A DNA stretch of 64,000 nucleotides from contig JANNOM010000023.1 in the NCBI GenBank assembly GCA_031399065.1, positions 33,620-97,619 on the forward strand, in the 5' to 3' direction. Shown piece after piece: positions 35,694 to 44,801 of the stretch (within the stretch, counting starts at the first letter, position 1; each line of letters begins with the position of its first letter). The translations under genes were made by a program, and so were the position numbers. The stretch comes from JADCRZ01 sp031399065. Lineage in GTDB: Bacteria > Bacteroidota > Bacteroidia > Chitinophagales > Chitinophagaceae. The notes under the pieces are model-generated. The model did not search any database and was not told the origin of the DNA. It saw only the letters and a program-made list of their open reading frames with translations.

Positions 35694-36243
35694 ATACAAA
35701 ATTATGAACACAGTCTTCCAGGGTAGGATACAGCGTGTCTTTTTCGGATAGTATCATTTTGTCTGCGGGTATTTTCCAGTCTATTCCATGACCGGGGTCG
35801 TTGTAAGCCAGTCCGCCTTCGGCGGCTTTGTTATAAAAGGTGTCGCATTTATACAACACCAGCGCGGAAGCGCTGATAACTGAGTATCCGTGAGCGAAAC
35901 CTTTGGGTACCAACAACTGCAATTTGTTATCGGCGGATAATTCGATAGCGAAACTTTTTCCATAAGCAGGCGATCCTTTTCGCAGATCTACCACGGCATC
36001 CAGTATGGAGCCTTCCAGTGTTCTTATCAGTTTCGTTTGCGCGTAAGGTGCCATCTGGTAATGAAGGCCTCTTACCACGCCATAGCTCGATAAGGCCTGG
36101 TTGTCCTGTACAAAGCGGTGCATTATTCCTTCCTTATGAAATGTTTGCTCGTTATACGATTCAAAAAAATAGCCGCGGTCGTCCCCGAAAACCTTCGGTT
36201 CGTATATAAGGAGATCAGGTAATGGTGTAACTAGAAAAGGCAT
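35683..36243 (-). CDS. rfbC: dTDP-4-dehydrorhamnose 3,5-epimerase
   Basis: 186 residues, cupin fold. Catalytic His in VRGLHYQ, with GYFFESYNE, VDLRKGSPAYG and LVPKGFAHGY as family landmarks. Makes dTDP-4-keto-L-rhamnose from the 4-keto-6-deoxyglucose product of RfbB. 2 bp after rfbB and overlapping rfbD by 11 bp. Confidence 0.97.
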   Translation of the reverse strand: MPFLVTPLPDLLIYEPKVFGDDRGYFFESYNEQTFHKEGIMHRFVQDNQALSSYGVVRGLHYQMAPYAQTKLIRTLEGSILDAVVDLRKGSPAYGKSFAIELSADNKLQLLVPKGFAHGYSVISASALVLYKCDTFYNKAAEGGLAYNDPGHGIDWKIPADKMILSEKDTLYPTLEDCVHNFVYEQ

Positions 36244-36245
36244 GA

Positions 36246-37313
<1,068 letters not shown>

Positions 37314-37367
37314 ATAGGTTAAAAATTATTTCATATCAACGATCTCTTTTGTAGGATCGGCTAAGGA

Positions 37368-38351
37368 CTATTTAGAACTCTTGAATTCTTTCGGAAGTTT
37401 TACCAGTTCCTCTTTGGGGAGCGACTTGAAATACTCATAAGTAATTTTCAGTCCTTCCGCCCTGTTCACCCTTGGCTCCCAGCCCAGTATTTCCCTTGCC
37501 TTGGTAATATCCGGCCTTCTTTGTTTCGGATCGTCTGTGGGTAAGGGTTTGTATACTATCTTTTGCGTTGTGCCGGTGAGCCTGATGATCTCGTCAGCAA
37601 AGTCTTTCAGTGATATCTCATCGGGATTACCTATGTTCACCGGTTGCGCATAGTCGCTCAGTAACAGGCGGTGGATTCCTTCCACCAGGTCGTCTACATA
37701 ACAGAAAGACCGGGTCTGCGATCCATCCCCGAACACGGTAAGGTCCTCTCCCCTCAGTGCCTGGCCTATAAATGCCGGAAGTGCCCTTCCATCATTAAGC
37801 CGCATACGCGGACCATAAGTATTAAAAATGCGAATGATCCTGGTTTCCAGCGCATGAAAAGTATGATAAGCCATCGTCATCGCTTCCTGGAAGCGCTTTG
37901 CTTCATCGTATACGCCACGCGGACCTACCGGGTTTACATTACCCCAGTACTCCTCATTCTGCGGATGCACCACGGGATCGCCATAAATTTCTGAAGTGGA
38001 CGCCACCAGTATACGGGCTTTTTTGGCTTTAGCCAGGCCCAGACAGTTATGCGTACCCAGCGAACCTACTTTAAGCGTCTGTATAGGTATTTTAAGATAG
38101 TCGATAGGACTTGCAGGCGATGCAAAATGAAGGATGTATTGCAATTCACCCGGTACATGTATAAATTTCGATACGTCGTGGTGGTAAAACTCGAACTGCT
38201 CCAGTTTAAAAAGGTGCTCAATGTTTTTAAGGTCACCCGTGATTAAATTATCCATTGCAACCACATGAAAACCTTCCTTGATAAAACGGTCGCATAAGTG
38301 AGATCCTAAAAATCCGGCGGCACCTGTAATAAGAACACGTTGTTTTTGCAT
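37368..38351 (-). CDS. UDP-glucuronate decarboxylase (UDP-xylose synthase)
   Basis: 327 residues, extended SDR. NAD motif TGAAGFLGSHLCD, ASTSEIYGDP, YDEAKRFQEA (catalytic Tyr/Lys) and RIFNTYGPRM, the UXS-type pattern. Converts UDP-glucuronate, made by the next gene upstream (ugd), to UDP-xylose. The pair gives xylose or a further derivative for the cell's surface polysaccharide. 12 bp after ugd. Confidence 0.93.
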   Translation of the reverse strand: MQKQRVLITGAAGFLGSHLCDRFIKEGFHVVAMDNLITGDLKNIEHLFKLEQFEFYHHDVSKFIHVPGELQYILHFASPASPIDYLKIPIQTLKVGSLGTHNCLGLAKAKKARILVASTSEIYGDPVVHPQNEEYWGNVNPVGPRGVYDEAKRFQEAMTMAYHTFHALETRIIRIFNTYGPRMRLNDGRALPAFIGQALRGEDLTVFGDGSQTRSFCYVDDLVEGIHRLLLSDYAQPVNIGNPDEISLKDFADEIIRLTGTTQKIVYKPLPTDDPKQRRPDITKAREILGWEPRVNRAEGLKITYEYFKSLPKEELVKLPKEFKSSK

Positions 38352-38363
38352 GTAGATTCAACT

Positions 38364-39680
38364 TTAAATTTGAGTGGATGACGGGCGGCCAATGCTTTCG
38401 TAATAAAAACCAAGTTCTTTGATAGCCGTTGTATCGAACAGATTCCTGCCATCAAATATCACTTTATTACGCAGGCTGGAAACGATCTTTAGGAAATCAG
38501 GCGTTCTGAACTCGTTCCATTCGGTTGCAATAACCAGGGCATCGGCACCTTTAAGCGCTTCGTACTGGCTCTCGGCGTATGTTATCTTATCCCCTATCAG
38601 ATTTTTAACATTGGGCATCGCTTCCGGATCAAAAGCCGTAACGGTAGCACCTGCGCTTATGAGTGAATCGATGATATACAAAGCCGGGGCTTCGCGGATA
38701 TCATCCGTATTAGGCTTAAAAGCCAGTCCCCACAGTGCAAAATGCTTTCCGTTGAGATTTCCTTTAAAATATTGTTCAATTTTAGGGATCAAATGCAGTT
38801 TCTGACGCTCGTTCACATCCATCACCGCATTCAATATTTTAAATTCATACTGTACGTCGGAAGATGATTTTACCAGCGCCTGTACGTCTTTCGGGAAGCA
38901 GCTTCCCCCGTAACCAATTCCCGGAAACAGGAAACGCCTGCCGATACGTTCGTCGCTGCCGATACCTTTCCGCACCATATCAACGTCGGCGTTTAAACGC
39001 TCGCACAATTGAGCTATTTCATTCATGAAAGATATCTTGGTAGCCAGGAAAGAGTTGGCCGCGTACTTGGTAAGTTCGGCAGACCGCTCGTCCATGAAGA
39101 TAACGGGGTTGCCCTGACGCACATACGGCGTATACAGATCACCCATTACTTTTTTAGCCCTTTCGGAGCTGGTACCTATTACTACGCGGTCCGGTTTCAT
39201 AAAGTCATCTACGGCTACCCCTTCGCGTAAGAACTCCGGGTTAGACACTACATCGAATTCTCCTTTATAGTTTTTCCGGATAGCGTCGAACACTTTTTCG
39301 GCAGTTCCTACCGGTACGGTACTTTTATCTACTATAACCTTATAATCATTCAATAGCTTCCCGATATCTTCAGCGCATCCCAGCACGTATTTCAGATCCG
39401 CGGAACCATCTTCGCCGGGGGGCGTAGGCAGTGCCAGGAAAATGATCTGCGCATCCCGGATACCCTGGGCCAGGTCTGTCGTAAAATGAAGGCGTTCTTC
39501 TTTCAGGTTGCGGAGAAATAGTTTTTCCAGCCCGGGCTCGTAAATGGTGATCTGCCCGTTCTTTAATTTTTCTACCTTTTTAACGTCGATGTCGATACAG
39601 ATTACTTCGTTGCCGGTTTCGGCAAAACAGGTACCTGATACCAGTCCTACATACCCGGTTCCTACTACAGCTATTTTCAT
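38364..39680 (-). CDS. ugd: UDP-glucose 6-dehydrogenase
   Basis: 438 residues. N-terminal Rossmann motif VVGTGYVGLVSG, VDKSTVPVGT, EFLREGVAVDDF and the catalytic Cys 261 in GYGGSCFPKDV. Two NAD-dependent oxidations turn UDP-glucose into UDP-glucuronate. 18 bp after the aminotransferase gene and 12 bp before the decarboxylase that uses its product. Confidence 0.97.
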   Translation of the reverse strand: MKIAVVGTGYVGLVSGTCFAETGNEVICIDIDVKKVEKLKNGQITIYEPGLEKLFLRNLKEERLHFTTDLAQGIRDAQIIFLALPTPPGEDGSADLKYVLGCAEDIGKLLNDYKVIVDKSTVPVGTAEKVFDAIRKNYKGEFDVVSNPEFLREGVAVDDFMKPDRVVIGTSSERAKKVMGDLYTPYVRQGNPVIFMDERSAELTKYAANSFLATKISFMNEIAQLCERLNADVDMVRKGIGSDERIGRRFLFPGIGYGGSCFPKDVQALVKSSSDVQYEFKILNAVMDVNERQKLHLIPKIEQYFKGNLNGKHFALWGLAFKPNTDDIREAPALYIIDSLISAGATVTAFDPEAMPNVKNLIGDKITYAESQYEALKGADALVIATEWNEFRTPDFLKIVSSLRNKVIFDGRNLFDTTAIKELGFYYESIGRPSSTQI

Positions 39681-39698
39681 GTTGTGTAAATTAGGGGT

Positions 39699-40829
39699 TT
39701 ATTTGTTTATAAATTCTAAAGCCATTGTTATTATAAAATCAAGTTGTTCTTTTTCGAGTTCCGTATGTATCGGTAACGATATCACTCGCCCGGTCAGCCA
39801 GTCCGTTACCGGCAGTTCAAAAGCGCTCCCCCCGGATGCCGCAAACATTTTCTGCTTGTGTGCAGGCACGGGATAATAGATCATGGAAGGTATCTTATGT
39901 TCTGCCAGCCATTTACCCAGTTCATCCCTGTTTACATCTTCCAGTTGTATGGTATATTGGTGAAAAACATGTTTCGCATAAGGAGCCCTGTGAGGAATTA
40001 TTATACGGCTGTTGCCAGCAAAGGCGGCGTCATAATAATCTGCAGCCGCCGTACGGGCAGCTATATAATTATCCAGTTCCCTCAGCTTAATATCCAGTAT
40101 CGCCGCCTGTATAGCATCTAGCCGGCTGTTACAGCCCACCATATCATGATAGTATCGCCTGTCCTGACCATGATTGGCGATCATTTTCAGCTTTGCCGCT
40201 AACGTCTCGTCGTCCGTAAATATTGCGCCCCCGTCTCCGTAAGCACCCAGGTTTTTGGATGGGTAAAATGAAGTGCAGCCAATCCTGCCAATAGAACCCG
40301 TTTTTTTAACCCTGCCGTCGCTAAACCTGTAATCACTTCCAATGGCCTGGGCATTGTCTTCAATTACAGGGATGCCGTATTTGTCCGCCAGCTTCATGAC
40401 GGCTTCCATTTCGGTGGCATGACCGTAAAGATGTACAGGTACGATAGCCCTGGTACGGGGAGTAATGGCATTTTCCAGGGAAGCTATATCCATGCAGAAT
40501 GTGTGTGGATCCACTTCCACGAATACCGGCTTTAACCGGAGCAGTGCCACCACTTCTGCGGTGGCTATATAAGTAAAGGAAGGAGTAATCACTTCATCGC
40601 CCGGTTGTAGATCCAGCGCCATCAGCGCAATCTGCAGGGCATCGGTTCCGTTGGCGCAGGTAATTACATGGCGGGAACCATTATAAAAAGCCAGATTTTC
40701 GGCAAATTGCTGCACCGCTTTACCGCCTATAAAAAGGGAACTGTCTATAACCCCCAATACCGCAGCATCCACTTCATCTTTGATCCTGAGGTACTGACGC
40801 CTCGTATCTACCATCTGTATAGGATGCAT
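39699..40829 (-). CDS. DegT/DnrJ/EryC1-family sugar aminotransferase
   Basis: 376 residues from ATG at 40829; ATG at 40838 is also in frame, but the -7 box at 40849-40856 would leave it almost no leader. PLP-dependent: ANGTDALQIAL, VHLYGHATEM, IEDNAQAIGS, FYPSKNLGAYGDGG with the PLP Lys, and NSRLDAIQAAIL. It transfers an amino group from glutamate to a keto nucleotide sugar. With rfbB present, a 3- or 4-keto-6-deoxy dTDP sugar is a possible substrate, but a UDP sugar is equally possible. First gene of the operon. Confidence 0.92.
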   Translation of the reverse strand: MHPIQMVDTRRQYLRIKDEVDAAVLGVIDSSLFIGGKAVQQFAENLAFYNGSRHVITCANGTDALQIALMALDLQPGDEVITPSFTYIATAEVVALLRLKPVFVEVDPHTFCMDIASLENAITPRTRAIVPVHLYGHATEMEAVMKLADKYGIPVIEDNAQAIGSDYRFSDGRVKKTGSIGRIGCTSFYPSKNLGAYGDGGAIFTDDETLAAKLKMIANHGQDRRYYHDMVGCNSRLDAIQAAILDIKLRELDNYIAARTAAADYYDAAFAGNSRIIIPHRAPYAKHVFHQYTIQLEDVNRDELGKWLAEHKIPSMIYYPVPAHKQKMFAASGGSAFELPVTDWLTGRVISLPIHTELEKEQLDFIITMALEFINK

Positions 40830-40848
40830 ATCTAGCATTTAGGAGCGG

Positions 40849-40856
40849 CAAAAGTA
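40849..40856 (-). promoter_or_regulatory. -7 box of the nucleotide-sugar operon
   Basis: On the minus strand it reads TACTTTTG, matching TAnnTTTG, 19 nt upstream of the ATG at 40829. No -33 TTTG was found at the right distance. Confidence 0.45.
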
Positions 40857-40972
40857 ATAAAATAAAGGGATAACTCATAATGGCCCGTTTAAGGGTTATT
40901 AGCATTTCCCGGATGCCCTGTTTCTTGCGCCTGTGGCTTTATTTGTTAGATTTGTGGATCATCAACGATTAC

Positions 40973-42244
40973 ATGGTGGATCTGATATTATATAATTGTT
41001 TCCTGCTATTGTATACAGCAGGTGCCCGGATGTTAAGTCGCTGGAGCCCCAAAGCCGCTTTGTGGGTAAAAGGAAGAATAAACCTGTTTGCCTCGCTTGA
41101 CCGGTCGCTTTTAAATGGCCAGGGTCCGGTGGTATGGATGCACTGCGCCTCCCTGGGTGAATTTGAACAGGGCCGCCCCCTGCTGGAAGCTGTCCGTAAA
41201 ACATATCCTGCTTATCGTATCCTGGTTAGTTTTTTTTCTCCTTCCGGTTATGAGATAAGGAAAAATTATAAGGGTGCCGATATCGTGTGCTACCTGCCGA
41301 TGGATTCAAAAACAAATGCCCGGAACTTCCTGGACAAAGTGCAGCCCGTGCTTGTTCTTTGGGTAAAATACGAATACTGGTATTATTACCTGGAAGCCAT
41401 ACAGGAAAGAAAAATTCCTTTATTGCTTGTATCAGGTATTTTCCGGGCTAACCAGCCTTTCTTTAAATGGTATGGCGGACTGTATCGGAAGATACTCACT
41501 TTTTTTACCCATCTTTTTGTGCAGACGCAGGAGTCTGCCTCCCGGCTTGCCCGTGCCGGCACGGGTAAAGCTTTTACGGTTAGCGGAGATACCCGGTTCG
41601 ACCGGGTTACGGATATTGCCGCTATGTTTGAACCCATTGTTCCAGTGGAAGCATTTTGCCAGGGCCATCGAGTGATTGTTGCCGGCAGTACCTGGCCGGA
41701 GGATGAAGAAGAAATGGACCATTATGCCAATAGTCACCCCGAGCTGCGATTTATTATTGCCCCTCATGAAATAAGCGAAGAGCATCTGAAGGACACCGAG
41801 AAGCTCTTTCGCCATAGCATTCGCTATTCCCGCCTGGTAGCAGGTGTGCCATCCGTTACCGTGGCCAATCTCCCTAATGTACTAATCATTGATAATATAG
41901 GAATGTTGTCCAGGCTTTATCATTATGCAGATATCACGTATGTAGGGGGCGGTTTTGGTGATAATGGCCTGCACAATATCCTGGAGGCAGCCGTGTACGG
42001 CAAGCCCGTGTTGTTCGGACCAAATTACGACGGTTTCTACGAGGCAGAGGAGTTAACGGAAAAGCAGGGCGGTTTCAGTATAGAAAATGCGCTGGAGCTG
42101 GAAAAACTGCTGGATAAATTATTGTCAGATGCTGAATTGCTGAAACGAACCGGCAAGGCCGCGCAGGATTATGTATATGCGAACCGGGGAGCTACGGAAG
42201 TGATCTTCCGGTACATTCAGGAGAACCGTCTCTTAACCAACTGA
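40973..42244 (+). CDS. waaA: Kdo transferase (3-deoxy-D-manno-octulosonic acid transferase)
   Basis: 423 residues from ATG at 40973; the frame is open further upstream, but the family N-terminus (a membrane-anchoring LILYNCFLLLYTAGARML) begins here. N-terminal GT-B domain with WMHCASLGEFEQGRPLLE (catalytic Glu) and a C-terminal domain with AGSTWPEDEE and YVGGGFGDNGLHNILEAAVYGKPV. Adds Kdo to lipid A on the cytoplasmic face of the inner membrane. Its 3' end overlaps the opposite-strand unknown gene by 28 bp. Confidence 0.95.
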   Translation: MVDLILYNCFLLLYTAGARMLSRWSPKAALWVKGRINLFASLDRSLLNGQGPVVWMHCASLGEFEQGRPLLEAVRKTYPAYRILVSFFSPSGYEIRKNYKGADIVCYLPMDSKTNARNFLDKVQPVLVLWVKYEYWYYYLEAIQERKIPLLLVSGIFRANQPFFKWYGGLYRKILTFFTHLFVQTQESASRLARAGTGKAFTVSGDTRFDRVTDIAAMFEPIVPVEAFCQGHRVIVAGSTWPEDEEEMDHYANSHPELRFIIAPHEISEEHLKDTEKLFRHSIRYSRLVAGVPSVTVANLPNVLIIDNIGMLSRLYHYADITYVGGGFGDNGLHNILEAAVYGKPVLFGPNYDGFYEAEELTEKQGGFSIENALELEKLLDKLLSDAELLKRTGKAAQDYVYANRGATEVIFRYIQENRLLTN

Positions 42245-42975
42245 TAAAACAGCCTGGTCGTTTCGCTCCCGTTATCCCATCCAAGTTTTATTTTTAACTC
42301 GCGTTCTATCCAGTATTCGGCTTCGGCAAGTATCCGGAAATTATTGATCGTTTTGATGCTTCTTTCATACATATCGACATCTCCGCGAAAGAGTTCATTG
42401 ATGAAAAGGAAGCGGTCGTTGACACCAATCGCTTTCTTCAGTTCGCGTACAGGCGTATCCGTGAGAAAGGAGGAGATTTCTGTTGTGGCTGTTTTCAGCC
42501 GGTCGTTGAGTGATTCTCCTCCCAGCTTGCCCATTTTTTCATTCAGCTCCTTTATTTCATCCTGGTGGGCAAGAGTGGGCGTTTCCAGTACTGGATCCAA
42601 TATCCATACTTCTTTATCGCCTGGTTGTTCCGCCACGGGAAATATGATACCCTCCGGCAACACTGCTGCTTTTACAGCTGGTATCTTTATTATATCCTCT
42701 TCCGGTAACAAGGCTGCTTTTACGCCCGGCATTTCCACGACAGCGTTTTCCGGAACGCCTTGCTGCAAGACAGCTTCGGACTGCACTTCAAATAGTTTAC
42801 GGTAACCGGGAAGCGTTACCGATACTCCCGGACGGATGTCCGCAAATGGTTTTTCCGCCAGTAATTTAGCCAGTTCTGCATGTAATAACTGGACGGTAAT
42901 CAGCATAGCGGAGGGATCGGCATTCGCCTCCGACTGTTCCTGTAACCGGTTGATTAACGTTTTACATCTTTCCAT
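42217..42975 (-). CDS. conserved hypothetical protein with internal repeat
   Basis: 252 residues from ATG at 42975 (a GTG at 42987 adds four). Helical N-terminus, a middle region with two near copies of a valine-rich motif (PGVKAALLPEEDIIKIP and PAVKAAVLPEGIIFP, about residues 84-115), then a conserved helical C-terminus (VRELKKAIGVNDRFLFINEL, then YERSIKTINNF). The C-terminal part looks like a widespread Bacteroidota protein of unknown function; no catalytic motif seen. Convergent with waaA, overlapping 28 bp. Confidence 0.78.
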   Translation of the reverse strand: MERCKTLINRLQEQSEANADPSAMLITVQLLHAELAKLLAEKPFADIRPGVSVTLPGYRKLFEVQSEAVLQQGVPENAVVEMPGVKAALLPEEDIIKIPAVKAAVLPEGIIFPVAEQPGDKEVWILDPVLETPTLAHQDEIKELNEKMGKLGGESLNDRLKTATTEISSFLTDTPVRELKKAIGVNDRFLFINELFRGDVDMYERSIKTINNFRILAEAEYWIERELKIKLGWDNGSETTRLFYQLVKRRFS

Positions 42976-43064
42976 ATTCAAATGCACTTTGATGGATTAG
43001 CACTAATCGATATAGTTAAGTAACTATTAACTTTACAAAAAAATTTATCAAATCTACTCATAAA

Positions 43065-43706
43065 ATAATAACCCTTTTCAAAAAAGACTTCTTACTGGAG
43101 ATTCGCCAGCAATATACTTTTTATGGCATCCTGCTGTATGTGGCCTCAACGATATTCGTGCTTTACCTCGCTATGGGCCAGCCGGATACGGATGTATGGA
43201 ACGGTCTTTTCTGGATGATCCAGCTATTCGTGTGCGTAAACGCGGTGGCTAAAAGTTTTTTGCAGGAAGGAAGGGGACGTATGCTGTATTTCTATTCCAT
43301 TGCCGGTGCCCGGGATTTTATACTGGCCAAGCTGCTATTCAACACGCTGCTCATGATGGTGATGAGCATCTTAAGCTGGCTGCTTTTCCAGTTACTGCTG
43401 GGCGATGCGGTACAATATGCCGGTAAGTTTATCGCCATTGCCTGTTTCGGAGGATTTGGCCTCAGCCTCGTATTTACCTTCCTGTCTGCCATCGCGGCCA
43501 GGGCGCAGCAGAATGCGGCCATCATGGCCATCCTCGGTTTCCCGCTCATTATCCCGCAGTTGCTTTTACTGATGAAACTTTCCAATATCGCTTTTTCGGA
43601 CGTCATCCAGGGAAGCCTGCTTCAGATCGTTCTCTTTCTCGCGGTATTGGATCTGCTCATCATACTATTGGCCGTTATTTTATTCCCCTTCCTCTGGAAA
43701 GATTAA
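43065..43706 (+). CDS. ccmB: heme exporter CcmB, non-standard start codon
   Basis: An inner-membrane permease with six spans, part of the CcmABC(D) heme delivery system for cytochrome c maturation. A GTG at 43140 gives only 188 residues and loses the conserved start. The same frame continues upstream without a stop to 43020 and encodes LFKKDFLLEIRQQYTFYGILLYV, the normal CcmB N-terminus. No ATG, GTG or TTG lies in 43020-43139, so initiation is probably at ATA (43065), ATC (43047) or ATT (43026). I give 43065 (213 aa); this choice is uncertain. A one-base sequence error is another explanation. ccmA is not adjacent. Confidence 0.85.
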   Translation: MITLFKKDFLLEIRQQYTFYGILLYVASTIFVLYLAMGQPDTDVWNGLFWMIQLFVCVNAVAKSFLQEGRGRMLYFYSIAGARDFILAKLLFNTLLMMVMSILSWLLFQLLLGDAVQYAGKFIAIACFGGFGLSLVFTFLSAIAARAQQNAAIMAILGFPLIIPQLLLLMKLSNIAFSDVIQGSLLQIVLFLAVLDLLIILLAVILFPFLWKD

Positions 43707-43794
43707 TGATCAAGTCCACGTATTACATTAAACCTTCCAACAATGACCGGACGTTTAAACAAAACTAACGCCTGTTTGTTTTTTCACTTATTTA

Positions 43795-43827
43795 CTTGAA
43801 TTATTGCGGGCGATTATCCTATTTTTG
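43795..43827 (+). promoter_or_regulatory. Bacteroidota promoter of ccmC
   Basis: -33 CTTG at 43795-43798 and -7 TATTTTTG at 43820-43827, 21 bp apart; the start site would be near 43834. It lies inside the longer possible ccmC frame (from 43796), which supports ATG 43853 as the real start. Confidence 0.55.
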
Positions 43828-43852
43828 CCGCACTTTCTTTAACTATATATTT

Positions 43853-44524
43853 ATGCTGCGCCGATCTTGGTGGAAAATTCTCGGTATCGCTATGTTGTAT
43901 TACACTGTAATAGGTGGCTTCCTGGGCGGCGTACCGGAAAAGCCCATACTTAACGAAACGATCCGCAATCTTTACTTTCATGTAGCCATGTGGATGGGAA
44001 TGATGGTCTTATTCATCGTGTCGGTGGTGTACTCCGTAAAATACCTTCGTTCCGGCAAACAGTTGAACGATTTTTACGCCGTTGAATTTGCCAATGCAGG
44101 TATACTTTTTTGCACACTGGGTCTTATCACCGGAAGTATATGGGCCAATTATACCTGGGGTTCACCCTGGAGCAACGACCCGAAACAACTGGGGGCGGCT
44201 ATCGCTTTACTTATATATCTTGCTTATATCGTGTTGCGCAACTCCATAACGGATATCGACAAACGAGCAAGAATAGGGGCCGTATATAATATCTTTGCGT
44301 TTGCCATGTTGTTCCCTACGATCTGGATTTTACCCCGGCTGGCAGAAAGCCTGCATCCCGGTGGTATGGGAAATCCCGCTTTTAACCAGAAAGATATAGA
44401 TGCCCGTATGCGGATCATTTTCTGGCTGGGTGCCGTACCGGGATGGACCCTGCTGGGAGTATGGATGACCACCCTCCGGATCAGGTTAAAAATAATGCAA
44501 GAAAAAATATCAGATCATGCTTAA
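43853..44524 (+). CDS. ccmC: heme exporter / cytochrome c assembly protein CcmC
   Basis: 223 residues from ATG at 43853, six membrane spans. The heme-handling WWD-type segment is WANYTWGSPWSNDPKQ, and the flanking His ligands lie in LYFHVAMW and SLHPGGMGNP. With CcmB it loads heme onto CcmE for cytochrome c maturation. An in-frame ATG at 43796 is upstream of its promoter and is rejected. Overlaps the ccmD-like gene by 8 bp. Confidence 0.94.
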   Translation: MLRRSWWKILGIAMLYYTVIGGFLGGVPEKPILNETIRNLYFHVAMWMGMMVLFIVSVVYSVKYLRSGKQLNDFYAVEFANAGILFCTLGLITGSIWANYTWGSPWSNDPKQLGAAIALLIYLAYIVLRNSITDIDKRARIGAVYNIFAFAMLFPTIWILPRLAESLHPGGMGNPAFNQKDIDARMRIIFWLGAVPGWTLLGVWMTTLRIRLKIMQEKISDHA

Positions 44525-44753
44525 GAGAATAATTGGTGCAGTATGCATTTGGGTCTTCGCGCTTTTGAGCTCCATAACTTCGTTCGCGCAGGAGATGCCG
44601 GAAGCAGAAAAAGTACATATGGCAGAAGGCCTCCGGTCAAGTGGAAAGATATACGTGGTAGTGGCAGTGCTGCTCACCGTGGTTACAGGCATGGTATTAT
44701 ACATGGTACGTATAGATAAAAAGATAAGCCGGCTGGAGAAGCGGCAATTATAA
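44517..44753 (+). CDS. CcmD-family small membrane protein
   Basis: 78 residues with an N-terminal signal-like segment (ending SFAQ), a second hydrophobic helix at about 44-63 (KIYVVVAVLLTVVTGMVLYMV), and a charged end DKKISRLEKRQL. Length, place after ccmC and the 8-bp overlap fit the CcmD role (release of holo-CcmE from CcmABC). Unlike classical CcmD it carries an extra N-terminal hydrophobic segment, as in Bacteroidota homologues. Confidence 0.8.
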   Translation: MLKRIIGAVCIWVFALLSSITSFAQEMPEAEKVHMAEGLRSSGKIYVVVAVLLTVVTGMVLYMVRIDKKISRLEKRQL

Positions 44754-44801
44754 TAACAGACCATTCGTATTGCACCATATAAATCAACTAAAAACCATCT
44801 C

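Noticed and set aside
43796..43852. Extended N-terminus of CcmC from ATG 43796
   Set aside because: The -33/-7 promoter lies inside this stretch, and the family N-terminus begins at MLRRSWWK (43853).
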